This document shows, one piece after another, positions 36,119-45,992 of a DNA stretch of 58,278 bases. This DNA comes from Oscillospiraceae bacterium. Its GTDB lineage: Bacteria > Bacillota_A > Clostridia > Oscillospirales > Oscillospiraceae. Under the pieces are notes generated by a model. It did not search any database. It had not been told where the DNA came from and worked only from the letters and a program-made list of their open reading frames with translations. Within the stretch, counting starts at the first letter, position 1. Each line of letters begins with the position of its first letter. Location of the stretch: NCBI GenBank assembly GCA_017537045.1, contig JAFYLN010000011.1:1-58278 (forward strand). Reading direction: 5' to 3'. The position numbers and the translations under genes were made by a program.

Positions 36119-36424
36119 ATGAAAAAATATGGTATTCTGATCACTGTACTGGTCCTTACCGCTGCACTTCTGACGGGCTGCCGCCGTCCCGGCGTGGAGC
36201 CGACGGAGCTGCCTTCTACCCAGGGTGCAACCTTGATGCCCACAACAGTACCGACCACCAGACCTACCACAGTACCCACAACCGAAGCACCCACTGATAT
36301 GACCGGTGATGCAACTGACGGTACAGGCGGGCATGACGGCACAGGTGCAACTGAAAATGGCACCACAGGTGGCGCAACCGATGCAACCACCGGCCAGCGC
36401 AGCGGCATGGGCGGCAACAAGTAA
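36119..36424 (+). CDS. Thr-rich low-complexity lipoprotein
   Basis: 101 residues: a signal peptide with lipobox LLTGC (Cys21), then a disordered region with repeated TTVPTTRPTTVPTTEAP and a Gly/Thr/Asp-rich tail. No folded domain is seen. It probably serves as a surface spacer or sugar-modified protein (inferred). AGGAGG precedes the ATG. It ends at a terminator shared with the converging glutaredoxin-like gene. Confidence 0.75.
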   Translation: MKKYGILITVLVLTAALLTGCRRPGVEPTELPSTQGATLMPTTVPTTRPTTVPTTEAPTDMTGDATDGTGGHDGTGATENGTTGGATDATTGQRSGMGGNK

Positions 36425-36426
36425 CG

Positions 36427-36456
36427 AAAAAATCAGGGCCACCGGCCCTGATTTTT
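36427..36456. terminator. Two-way terminator between converging genes
   Basis: AAAAATCAGGGCC and GGCCCTGATTTTT pair around a short ACC loop, with T runs on both strands. Confidence 0.9.
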
Positions 36457-36703
36457 ATTTCAGAAATTCTTTCCAGTCCAGTGTAAAGGAGCCGTCGCCG
36501 CGCAGGATGCAGGGAATGCCGATCTTTCCGGCGGCGCGGATTTCATCAAATTCTCTGCCGGTATCGCGCAGTTTTAAAAATTCTTTCAGATGCAAAAGAT
36601 TATCCGCAAAGTCGCAGTATTCGAATTCCACATTTGCTTCGCGAAGCTCCCGGCAGCAGTTGACGCAGTCAGGGCAAAGATTGGAACCGTAAATTTTCAG
36701 CAT
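36455..36703 (-). CDS. Glutaredoxin-like protein
   Basis: 82 residues in a thioredoxin fold. The active-site motif CPDC (Cys10, Cys13) is followed by VNCC, so two more cysteines lie close by. The cis-proline segment reads GIPCILRGDGS near residue 62, with a further Cys at the usual cis-Pro position. It probably reduces disulfides or acts as a redox carrier; the exact partner is unknown. The gene lies 12 bases after the decarboxylase-like gene and is probably in its operon. Confidence 0.8.
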   Translation of the reverse strand: MLKIYGSNLCPDCVNCCRELREANVEFEYCDFADNLLHLKEFLKLRDTGREFDEIRAAGKIGIPCILRGDGSFTLDWKEFLK

Positions 36704-36715
36704 GGCACTTCCCTC

Positions 36716-37594
36716 TTACAGCACGGTCACATAACGGGTCAGATTCTTTTTCATGCGCTCTGCAGCAGCCACGGCCTGCTCCAGATAATCCTTTCCATCG
36801 GACTGCACCTGCTGCCATGCGGCTGTCACGGTGGGGCCTGCGCAGACTACGGCACCGTGACCGAATTTGTCAAAGGCATTGGAGCAGATCTTTGCGTTGC
36901 AGCCGGAGTAGTCCATGTCATCCAGAAGCAGGAACAGTCTGGGATATTTGCTGCGCAGGGTACGCAAACTTTCAGCAGAGTTTGCACCAGCCATGACTGA
37001 TATGCGGGCATAACCAACTTTACCGGTATTATCGGCACCGAAGCGGTTGACAAGGTCAGCGGCGGCAGCGTGAACCAGCCGGGTTCCGGTGAGCAGATCC
37101 TGAAGCTCGGGAGCGGATTTGTTGGAGGTGCGCACTACGGGGAACAGACCCTTCTTTTTGTCTTTCACATAGGGTACAAACTGTTTGATGATATCACTGC
37201 CCGGGTAGCTGGAGATGATCAGGCCGTCGCAGGGATAGATGGCACCGTCACCCCAGACAGCTTCCGCAGTTGCCTGTGCCATCATGGGAGAGAGGATGAA
37301 GGGTGCTTCCAGCGCCACATAGTAACCCGCTGCGGAGGCAGCGGAAAGAACTGCCTGCAACTCGCGCAGTCCATCAGCACCCAGCAGGGCGAATGCCGTG
37401 AATCCCACGCGGACGGCGGGGACAAGGCCTTTCAGCTCTGCCAGCAGATCGCGGCAGAAGCGTCCGTAGGCCGCAGCAGCACTCCCCTCTTCTTCCAGAA
37501 GATGGGGCGGCAGATCGGGCACTTTCAGCGCCAGATCGATCATGGAGGGATTCTTTGTCTTTCTGATCTTCTCCTGCAGTACGTCGATGGACAT
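36716..37594 (-). CDS. Orotidine-5'-phosphate decarboxylase-like protein lacking the catalytic motif
   Basis: 292 residues in the OMP decarboxylase type 2 (PyrF) pattern: MSIDVLQEKIRKTKNPSMIDLA at the start, VRVGFTAFALLGADGLRELQ, and a phosphate-binding end FGHGAVVCAGPTVTAAW. Where true enzymes have the Asp-x-Lys-x-x-Asp catalytic motif (as in LDAKRGDI), this protein reads ALEAPFILSPMM, without the lysine and aspartates. It is therefore probably not a decarboxylase. ATG 37594 has GGAG 9 bases upstream. It is followed by the glutaredoxin-like gene. The role is unknown. Confidence 0.7.
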   Translation of the reverse strand: MSIDVLQEKIRKTKNPSMIDLALKVPDLPPHLLEEEGSAAAAYGRFCRDLLAELKGLVPAVRVGFTAFALLGADGLRELQAVLSAASAAGYYVALEAPFILSPMMAQATAEAVWGDGAIYPCDGLIISSYPGSDIIKQFVPYVKDKKKGLFPVVRTSNKSAPELQDLLTGTRLVHAAAADLVNRFGADNTGKVGYARISVMAGANSAESLRTLRSKYPRLFLLLDDMDYSGCNAKICSNAFDKFGHGAVVCAGPTVTAAWQQVQSDGKDYLEQAVAAAERMKKNLTRYVTVL

Positions 37595-37720
37595 AACGCA
37601 ACACTCCAGTCCCATTTTTTGCTATTATATCACAGTTTTTCCATGGTGAAAAGACAGAAATCTTTCCACAAGTGAATTTTTTCTTTGTGGGTATACTAAA
37701 ACCGAAAGGGGTGAAGGAGC

Positions 37721-37891
37721 ATGAGCGTAAAAGGATGGGCAATCACGGCAGGTATCAGCGCGGCGGCAGGTGCCGTAGCGATTCTGATGATGCCCTACAG
37801 CAATCCCACCAGAAAGCTGGCTGCGAAAGCCGCCAACAAGATGGAGGATGTGGCTTGGAAAGTGGAAGATAAAATGAACCGGATGATGTAA
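37721..37891 (+). CDS. Small single-pass protein, 56 residues
   Basis: Short protein with a hydrophobic N-terminal half (GWAITAGISAAAGAVAILMMPY) and a charged amphipathic C-terminal helix (KLAAKAANKMEDVAWKVEDKMNRMM), recalling YtxH-type small membrane proteins. A ribosome site GAAGGAG sits close to the ATG, and TATACT at 37692-37697 is a fair -10. Divergent from the decarboxylase-like gene. Function unknown. Confidence 0.75.
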   Translation: MSVKGWAITAGISAAAGAVAILMMPYSNPTRKLAAKAANKMEDVAWKVEDKMNRMM

Positions 37892-37914
37892 AAGAAGCCG
37901 TGAACAGCCCGCAG

Positions 37915-38052
37915 CGCACCAAAGCCTCCCCCGTGTAAGGGGAGGTAGGCCACCGAACGGCGGCTCGGAGGGGTTGTCAATCCCTCAGTCAAAAATCAAA
38001 TAGATTTTTGACAGCTCCCTTTGCACAAGGGAGCCTTGGGCGCTTCCGCGCC
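37915..38052. repeat. MITE-like structured repeat, copy B
   Basis: Same ends as copy A (CGCACCAAAG at the left, TTGGGCGCT.CCGCGCC at the right) and the same inner CTCCCC.GTGTAAGGGGAG and CAATCCCTC. The middle differs: it holds the hairpin TCAAAAATC/GATTTTTGA. Confidence 0.75.
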
Positions 38053-38074
38053 AGTGGCATTTTCCGCACGTAGA

Positions 38075-38108
38075 AAGCCGTGAACGGACAAAAGACCGTT
38101 CACGGCTT
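38075..38108 (-). terminator. Hairpin after the beta-helix lipoprotein
   Basis: AAGCCGTGAACGG and CCGTTCACGGCTT form a perfect 13-bp stem around an 8-base loop. The T tract on the minus strand is weak (TTTCT). Confidence 0.7.
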
Positions 38109-38127
38109 CATATCGTAATTCTCTAAT

Positions 38128-39894
38128 TTACTCGCAAAGCTGCCAGTATTTAATAACCTTTTGCATATTGAGTATCATAACAGCATTGTCCATGGGATCT
38201 CCCACGAATGTGTTACCTGTGAAAGTCGCAATGGCGTTAAATCCGTCTACTACGGAGTTGAAAGAGGAATCATATCCTCCGATAATGGTATTGCCGGTGA
38301 AGTGCTGTTTGGAAGCAAGGAATTTGTATACATCGCTTGTTCCGGTGTCATCCCAACCATATATAGAGATTCCGTTAAAATCATTATACCATCGGAGAAT
38401 ACCTTCACACTGGCCCGCGTAGGCAAAATAGTTATCGGAAACAGAAATCCCTTCCATTTCCAAATTAACCCAACCGTTTCCGTCTTGGAAAATATAGCTG
38501 GTTCCGCAATAGGCAACGACATTGGAATCAACTATCCATTCATCAAGCACCAGGTCGGCAGATTCGCCGTACAGCTCTCCTGTAATACCCACACAGCAGC
38601 AATGGTGTACATAATTGTTGCGAACGGTCATCCCATCCACACAACAATATATTCCATCACCGATGTAATAGACCGAAAGGTAATTGCTTTCACTGGGTTT
38701 CCATTCATCATAGAACCATACAGTGTTGCCGATAAAGCTGACCTCACAGTTTTGAATCGTAGAGTGGTCCATGCCTCCTACGCCCCATTGGGCGCCATTA
38801 CTTAGTTCCAGATTATCCAGCGTTGCATTGGTAGCTTCAACGGCTTGAACAGGACCAGGCAATGGATCTCCAAACTGGTTATAAGTTATCGCAGTAAATT
38901 TAATAACATCAAAGACTTCAGCCGGATTGCCTTCATCACAGCGCAAATACAAATTTGTGCCGGAACACCAGTTTCCCGCAGAATCTTTGTAATCAGTTCG
39001 GCTTACAAAAGTGAGGTCTTCTGTGAGCATTTCATGGATTTCTTTGGAAATAAGTTCACCATAGCGGTTGCGGCTATAACCTCCGTCAGCAACTTCGTCA
39101 TAATCCGCATAAACATTTTCAATATACTGATATCCGGTTTCCGGACTCCAGTATTCGTACACGGGATATGCATATAGGTCGTTGGAGCAATTAAAATCGA
39201 TCCAGCCTACCGAAGCAAAATCAGTCTTTTGATAATGCCAAATCTTCTGCTCGCCTTCTTCGTAATACAGCACCCAGTTTGCCGGATCATTGCCACCATT
39301 GGATGACGGTGTCAAAATCGGCTTTGCGCCCTCGCCGTATGCCGAGTAGGTGACACCGCTTACGATAGTGGGGCAAGCATCATAATAAATGCACCCGCGC
39401 TTAAAAAAGACTGCATCACCCTCCCGTAAATTCATAGCTATACCATCTATCTGCCCAGCCGTTCGAAATGCAGTTTCCGGTGACAATCCGTCATTCTCAT
39501 CGTTGCCGTTTTCCGCATCCACATAGTATGCCGTGCCACAGTAAGAAACGCCTTGGACATAAGTATCCGCTTTTACGATGGAGGTTGAGGTACTTTCAAT
39601 CTCTGCAATGCGGTTTTCCATTGCATCGATCTTCTGCTGTCCCTCCTGCGAATCGGACAACAGGACAGTGGAATCTCTCAAAAAGGATTTTGCCAGACTG
39701 ATGATTTCCGAATCATCCGTATAATATCCCGTAAAGTTCATGGGATATTCCGGCGTTTCATCTGCAGCAGTTGGTACAGTATCTTGCACAGGCGCGGTGT
39801 CTACCGGTTCTGCCTGTTCTGTATCCGCTGCACCGCAGGCTGCCAGGGACAGCAGCATGGTCAAAGTAAGCAGCAGGGCGAGGATTCTTTTCAT
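38128..39894 (-). CDS. Right-handed beta-helix lipoprotein
   Basis: 588-residue secreted lipoprotein with lipobox LAAC (Cys20). A disordered Pro/Glu/Thr stretch runs to about residue 50, followed by a short helical part. A long domain follows with repeated turns typical of a parallel beta-helix (NATLDNLELSNGAQWG, HSTIQNCEVSFIGNT, GMTVRNNYVHHCC, LEMEGISVSDNYFAYAG, QHFTGNTIIGG). TAYYVDAENGNDENDGLSPETAF is the usual opening of such polysaccharide-lyase-like domains. It is likely to bind or cut a polysaccharide outside the cell; the substrate and catalytic residues are not evident. AT-rich compared with its neighbours, possibly acquired. Confidence 0.8.
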   Translation of the reverse strand: MKRILALLLTLTMLLSLAACGAADTEQAEPVDTAPVQDTVPTAADETPEYPMNFTGYYTDDSEIISLAKSFLRDSTVLLSDSQEGQQKIDAMENRIAEIESTSTSIVKADTYVQGVSYCGTAYYVDAENGNDENDGLSPETAFRTAGQIDGIAMNLREGDAVFFKRGCIYYDACPTIVSGVTYSAYGEGAKPILTPSSNGGNDPANWVLYYEEGEQKIWHYQKTDFASVGWIDFNCSNDLYAYPVYEYWSPETGYQYIENVYADYDEVADGGYSRNRYGELISKEIHEMLTEDLTFVSRTDYKDSAGNWCSGTNLYLRCDEGNPAEVFDVIKFTAITYNQFGDPLPGPVQAVEATNATLDNLELSNGAQWGVGGMDHSTIQNCEVSFIGNTVWFYDEWKPSESNYLSVYYIGDGIYCCVDGMTVRNNYVHHCCCVGITGELYGESADLVLDEWIVDSNVVAYCGTSYIFQDGNGWVNLEMEGISVSDNYFAYAGQCEGILRWYNDFNGISIYGWDDTGTSDVYKFLASKQHFTGNTIIGGYDSSFNSVVDGFNAIATFTGNTFVGDPMDNAVMILNMQKVIKYWQLCE

Positions 39895-39991
39895 TTTGCT
39901 TCACTTCCGTTTCTATGTGATGCACAGATGTGCGTTATAACAGTATATTAGCACTAAGTTCCTAAAAAATAAAGAGGAAAATGCAAATATC

Positions 39992-40032
39992 GATGGGGAT
40001 TGCAACATCCGAATAGCTGTCATTGCGAGGAG
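39992..40032. repeat. REP-like fragment
   Basis: ATCGATGGGGATTGC with TGTCATTGCGAGGAGCC, the same words seen near 17046 and 43241. It abuts the MITE-like repeat to the right. Confidence 0.6.
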
Positions 40033-40170
40033 CCTTGCCTCCCTCTTTGAGGGAGGTGGCGCGGCGTAAGCCGTGACGGAGGGAGTGTCCCATCGATCCG
40101 CGCGACACTCCCCCAGTCTGCTAACGCAGACAGCCCCCTCAGGGAGGGGGGCCAAGGCGGCTGCGCCGCA
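40033..40170. repeat. MITE-like structured repeat, copy C
   Basis: CTTGCCTCCCTC...GAGGGAGG at the left and CCCCCTCAGGGAGGGGGGCCAAGG at the right. Inside are ACACTCCC/GGGAGTGT and GTCTGC/GCAGAC hairpins. Related in plan to copies A and B but more diverged. Together with the fragment to its left it fills most of the 366-base gap between genes. Confidence 0.65.
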
Positions 40171-40214
40171 GGGGTGACGGATTCCCACGCCATCCTGCAG
40201 GCATGGAGCGGCGC

Positions 40215-40250
40215 AAAAAACAGCCCGACTTCCGGAGAAGTCGGGCTGTA
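40215..40250 (-). terminator. Terminator of prs
   Basis: ACAGCCCGACTT and its partner AAGTCGGGCTGT form a strong stem; on the minus strand TTTTTT follows. It lies 11 bases past the prs stop. Confidence 0.88.
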
Positions 40251-40260
40251 TGTTCTTAAT

Positions 40261-41409
40261 TTACTTGCGGCCGGCCAGAAGGGTCTTGATCTTCAGGATC
40301 GGATCGCAGATGGAAGAAACGGACATATCGTGGTTGATAGCTGCGATGAAATAAGCAGTGTACTTGGAGCAGTCCACATCGAAATACCAGCCGCGTTCCA
40401 GCAGCTCGGGCTTGCGGTAGGTCAGGTTGGTGCCCAGAACCGCAGTCAGGATGCCGTCCTCCACTGCCTTGTCGAACTTTGCAAGGCCGCTGGTGAACAG
40501 GGGGAAGGTGGCATTGCAGATAATCTGCTTTGCACCGCGCTGCTTCAGCTCGCTGGCAACTTCCAGCATGGATTCGCCGGAGGAAATAATGTCGTCAACA
40601 ATGAAAACAGTCTTGCCCTCTACGCTCTCGCCCAGATACTCATGGGCAACGATGGGGTTGCGGCCATTGACCACACGGGAATAGTCGCGGCGCTTATAGA
40701 ACATGCCCAGATTGCAGCCCAGAACACTGGAGAAGTACATATTACGATCCAGCGCACCCTCGTCGGGAGAGATGACCATAAAGTCCTTTGCATCAAAAGA
40801 CAGATCGGGCATATGGCTGAGCAGGGTCTTGAGCACCTGATAGGTGGGCATGACATTGTCAAAGCTCATCAGGGGCACTGCGTTCATCAGGCGGGGGTCG
40901 TGGGCATCAAAGGTGATGATATTATCAACGCCCATGGCCTGCAGCTCCTGCAGGGCAATAGCGCAGTCCAGACTCTCACGAACCATACGGCGATGCTGAC
41001 GGCCGCCATACAGGTTCGGCATGATGACAGACACACGGTGGGCACGGCCTGCAACTGCCTGGATGAGGCGCTTCAGATTGGCGAAATGATCGTCTGGAGA
41101 CATATGGTTCTCACGACCGTAAAGATCATAGGTAAGGCTGTAGTTGCCGGGGTCAACAACCAGAAAGACGTCATGACCGCGGACGGATTCCTTGACAAGG
41201 CCCTTTGCATCACCGCTCTGGAAACGGGGACAATCACAACCAACGATAAAGGTTTCCTTCTGGATCCCCACTTCCTTGCCCCAGTTGACCAGATGGTGGT
41301 CTACCAGATTGGTAAGCTCCTCAGCTCCGGGACAGGCAACGAGCGCAAGAGATGCCTCCTGCCGGGCAGGGTTGAAGAATTCCGCAGGTGTAACGAGATT
41401 CTTAGACAT
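40261..41409 (-). CDS. prs: Ribose-phosphate pyrophosphokinase
   Basis: Makes PRPP from ribose 5-phosphate and ATP for nucleotide, His and Trp synthesis. 382 residues, longer than the usual 310-320. Conserved parts are seen: FDAHDPRL near 165 in place of the usual DLHA..QI context, and the PRPP loop FIVDDIISSGESM near 270. The N-terminal extension and altered sites match the divergent long Prs form common in Clostridia. A lone gene with a terminator. Assignment to the family is sure; kinetic class is not. Confidence 0.9.
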   Translation of the reverse strand: MSKNLVTPAEFFNPARQEASLALVACPGAEELTNLVDHHLVNWGKEVGIQKETFIVGCDCPRFQSGDAKGLVKESVRGHDVFLVVDPGNYSLTYDLYGRENHMSPDDHFANLKRLIQAVAGRAHRVSVIMPNLYGGRQHRRMVRESLDCAIALQELQAMGVDNIITFDAHDPRLMNAVPLMSFDNVMPTYQVLKTLLSHMPDLSFDAKDFMVISPDEGALDRNMYFSSVLGCNLGMFYKRRDYSRVVNGRNPIVAHEYLGESVEGKTVFIVDDIISSGESMLEVASELKQRGAKQIICNATFPLFTSGLAKFDKAVEDGILTAVLGTNLTYRKPELLERGWYFDVDCSKYTAYFIAAINHDMSVSSICDPILKIKTLLAGRK

Positions 41410-41619
41410 GATTCTATTTCTCCTCCATCAAATATAACCGTAATGCCATTAAAATCGAAATTGTTTGCCTAAGGATTATGTTCAGAAATATTCTATCACA
41501 TTCTTCGGAAAGTTCCAAACCAATTTTTACTACTTTTTCACTTTTTTCGAGTTTCGTACAGGAATCCTATTTTTTCTCTGTCTTTCTGTTCATTTTGACC
41601 AAAAGGAAGATTCTTCTAC

Positions 41620-41652
41620 AAAAAACCCGAAGGGATTATCCCTCCGGGTCTG
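41620..41652 (-). terminator. Terminator of sigma module 3
   Basis: On the minus strand ACCCGGAGGGAT and ATCCCTTCGGGT pair imperfectly, followed by TTTTTTG. It lies just past the anti-sigma stop. The remaining bases to prs at 41409 are AT-rich and hold no gene. Confidence 0.8.
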
Positions 41653-41660
41653 GGTTGATT

Positions 41661-42575
41661 TCAGATTCCACAGTCTTTCCGGCGCATTTCCAGCAGATGC
41701 CATGCGCATAATCCGGCTGCCCACAAAAGGACTGTGCAAACCACAATCATGCCAAGATACCATGGCAGGTCGGCAGTCACATGCACGAGCAGGTTCCTGC
41801 CCATAACGATGTAACTCGATACAATATAGGCAAAAAATACAAGTGCAAGGGATGCCGCAGTCCTTGCGCCTTTCTTTTTCCGGAGAAGCCATGCAGCGAG
41901 TGAAAAAACGGCAAGGAGAGCAAGCGCGATGATCACATAATAATTAAGAACCAGCCTTGGAAGGGAAACACAATGGTCATCGCTCTGTCCCCAGAGCAGG
42001 GTGTCTTCCCGGCCTGTTTCAGAATTGCCATAGCGGATGCAAAGATTATCGCTCTTGTGAACTCCCCAGCGGAAATCACTGATCTGCCGGTTAAAGCGGT
42101 AATCATTCAAATTTCCATAGTGCACATTCCAGAGTCTGTAGTAGGCTGTAATCGTTACTTCCTGTCTATCTTCCGCGGCTGCATAGGAAATACTGAAACA
42201 ATCCACCCGGTCACCGAATTCGTAATAGATCATATCCGCTTCCTCTACCAGTTGGACTTCCGCTTCCTCCGGTGTCAGGTAAATCGGTCTGGTTAAAAAA
42301 GCAAATGTGCCGGTGGCCGCAGCTGCAGTCAGAAAAAAGCACAGCAGCACAGTCAGAATCCTGCGTTTTTGGATCGCCTTTCTTACCTGATGGAGTGCAT
42401 CTGTATCGGTTTGCAGTACCATTTCCGGCTGCTTCAGAAGCTGCGCCAGAAATTGCGTACAACCGTCGCAGCTGCAAAGATGGTCGTCGACCAGCCGGCA
42501 GGTGGCCTGACTTACCATATTTTCTGCGTAAAGCGGCAGGATATCTTTGATTACCTCACAGGAAATATTCATCAT
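41661..42575 (-). CDS. Zinc-finger anti-sigma membrane protein
   Basis: 304 residues. The N-terminal 45 residues carry a zinc-finger (ZAS/zf-HC2) motif: CEVIKDILPLYAENMVSQATCRLVDDHLCSCDGC, i.e. His-x3-Cys-x2-Cys. A membrane helix near 73-94 is followed by an outside domain of about 120 residues and then three more membrane helices near the C-terminus. It should bind and hold the sigma factor encoded just upstream; the genes overlap by four bases. The signal that releases the sigma is unknown. Confidence 0.85.
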   Translation of the reverse strand: MMNISCEVIKDILPLYAENMVSQATCRLVDDHLCSCDGCTQFLAQLLKQPEMVLQTDTDALHQVRKAIQKRRILTVLLCFFLTAAAATGTFAFLTRPIYLTPEEAEVQLVEEADMIYYEFGDRVDCFSISYAAAEDRQEVTITAYYRLWNVHYGNLNDYRFNRQISDFRWGVHKSDNLCIRYGNSETGREDTLLWGQSDDHCVSLPRLVLNYYVIIALALLAVFSLAAWLLRKKKGARTAASLALVFFAYIVSSYIVMGRNLLVHVTADLPWYLGMIVVCTVLLWAAGLCAWHLLEMRRKDCGI

Positions 42576-43054
42576 TCTTCCTCCATTTCATTGCGTATTT
42601 TTACTCTTGCCCGGTGATAGGTCACACAGGCCCAGTTTGCTGTTTTTCCAAATAGGCTTCCGATATCTTCAAAGGAGAGCTGGCCAAATACCCGAAGTGA
42701 GAAGACCTCCTTATATGGCTCAGGGAGATCATGCAGAATACGGTGGATGGTCATTGCCTGCTGATAGTCCTGCATCTGTTCTTCGATTCCCCGTCCAGAA
42801 TCAGGAATCTGCAGTTCGTCCACATTTTCAGTTGGATGCTGCTTTCGCAGGTACGAAAGGTATGCATTCTTTGCCATGGCACAGAGCCATGTCCGAACGT
42901 CACAACCTCCCCGGAAATCCGGCAGTGCTTTCAACGCCTGAAAGAATACCTGTGCTGTCAGCTCTTCTGCCATGTGCGCATCATGGCACAGTGCCAGCAA
43001 ATAGCGTTCCACATAGTGAAAATACCGGCGGTAAATGGATTCAAATTCGGTCAT
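42572..43054 (-). CDS. ECF RNA polymerase sigma factor (module 3)
   Basis: 160 residues with region 2 (YRRYFHYVERYLLALCHDAHMAEELTAQVFFQALKAL) and region 4 (LPEPYKEVFSLRVFGQLSFEDIGSLFGKTANWACVTYHRARVKI). The form CHDAHMAEELTAQVF resembles SigW/YlaC-type factors. GGAGGTGAGAG precedes the ATG. It has an ECF-type promoter of its own and a zinc-finger anti-sigma gene downstream. Confidence 0.93.
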   Translation of the reverse strand: MTEFESIYRRYFHYVERYLLALCHDAHMAEELTAQVFFQALKALPDFRGGCDVRTWLCAMAKNAYLSYLRKQHPTENVDELQIPDSGRGIEEQMQDYQQAMTIHRILHDLPEPYKEVFSLRVFGQLSFEDIGSLFGKTANWACVTYHRARVKIRNEMEEE

Positions 43055-43076
43055 ACTCTCACCTCCTTACACCTGT

Positions 43077-43104
43077 TAGACGCAATGAAATGAAAAATCT
43101 TACA
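43077..43104 (-). promoter_or_regulatory. ECF-type promoter of sigma module 3
   Basis: On the minus strand: TGTAAGATTTTTC, 9 bases, then CGTCTA, matching the ECF consensus -10 CGTC. About 23 bases before the sigma start. Confidence 0.7.
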
Positions 43105-43113
43105 GAGTTTTTC

Positions 43114-43553
43114 AAATTTCAGTTTATGGTTCTGTTCCGGTTATGAATGTAGGGGCGGCGATCCGCCGCCCGTGCGGTAGAATTTAACGTATTCGCATTG
43201 GTTTTCGGCAAATTCGCAACATTGTGCCGCTCAAAAAACATGTCATTGCGAGGAGCGCGAAGCGCGACGTGGCAATCTCCTGCTTCTATGCATCGATAAG
43301 CAGTGCAGAAACAAGCATCGTACCGGGAGATTCCCACGTCGGCCCTTCAGGCCTCCTCGGAATGACAGTGGTTTTCGATGGTTTCTGCGCCGATTTTTCT
43401 GCTACCAACTACCAAATTACGATGTCATTGCGAGGAGCCGACCGCAAGGACGGCGACGTGGCAATCCGCATCCCCTGCATCCGCAGGATGCTGTCGCACC
43501 TGCGGGGCGACAATTCAAATTCATAACAGCACTATAAACATCAATTTGCAGAT
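43114..43553. repeat. Composite repeat, long copy
   Basis: Opens with AAATTTCAGTTT, then TGTAGGGGCGGC and GCCGCCCGTGCGGTA, then the word TTCGCATTGGTTTTCGGC. Closes with ATAAACATCAATTTGCAGATT. The same order of words occurs at 54016-54200. REP-type elements are nested inside at 43241-43367 and about 43421-43505. No protein gene is seen in the 546 bases between the sigma gene and clpE. Confidence 0.7.
43241..43367. repeat. Long REP-type inverted repeat
   Basis: The left end TGTCATTGCGAGGAG and right end CTCCTCGGAATGACA are inverted copies with two differences. Inside, CGACGTGGCAATCTCC faces GGAGATTCCCACGTCG. The 127-base unit could fold into one long hairpin. A half copy follows at about 43421-43505. 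Confidence 0.75.
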
Positions 43554-43554
43554 T

Positions 43555-43593
43555 TACATAAGAAAACACCGGGAAGCAGAATGCTTCCCGGTG
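43555..43593 (-). terminator. Terminator of clpE
   Basis: CACCGGGAAGC and GCTTCCCGGTG pair perfectly around AGAAT; on the minus strand TTTTCTT follows. Confidence 0.9.
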
Positions 43594-43600
43594 CAGTCAA

Positions 43601-45901
<2,301 letters not shown>

Positions 45902-45930
45902 AAATAGCCACTCCTTTCACAAGGAAATAT

Positions 45931-45969
45931 CCTTTTGGGCACAGTATAACACAGCTGCAGCCCAAAAGG
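45931..45969 (-). promoter_or_regulatory. Inverted repeat around the clpE promoter
   Basis: CCTTTTGGGC (45931-45940) and GCCCAAAAGG (45960-45969) are perfect inverted copies 19 bases apart. The likely minus-strand -10, TATACT (45948-45943), lies between them. A second small inverted repeat AAGGA-AATA-TCCTT (45921-45934) overlaps the left arm. Candidate operator for a stress repressor. Confidence 0.55.
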
Positions 45970-45992
45970 AAAAACTTTTCATTAACATTTTC

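Noticed and set aside
43114..43553. CRISPR array in the repeat cluster
   Set aside because: Repeats are few, of unequal length and mutually nested, without regular spacers or cas genes.
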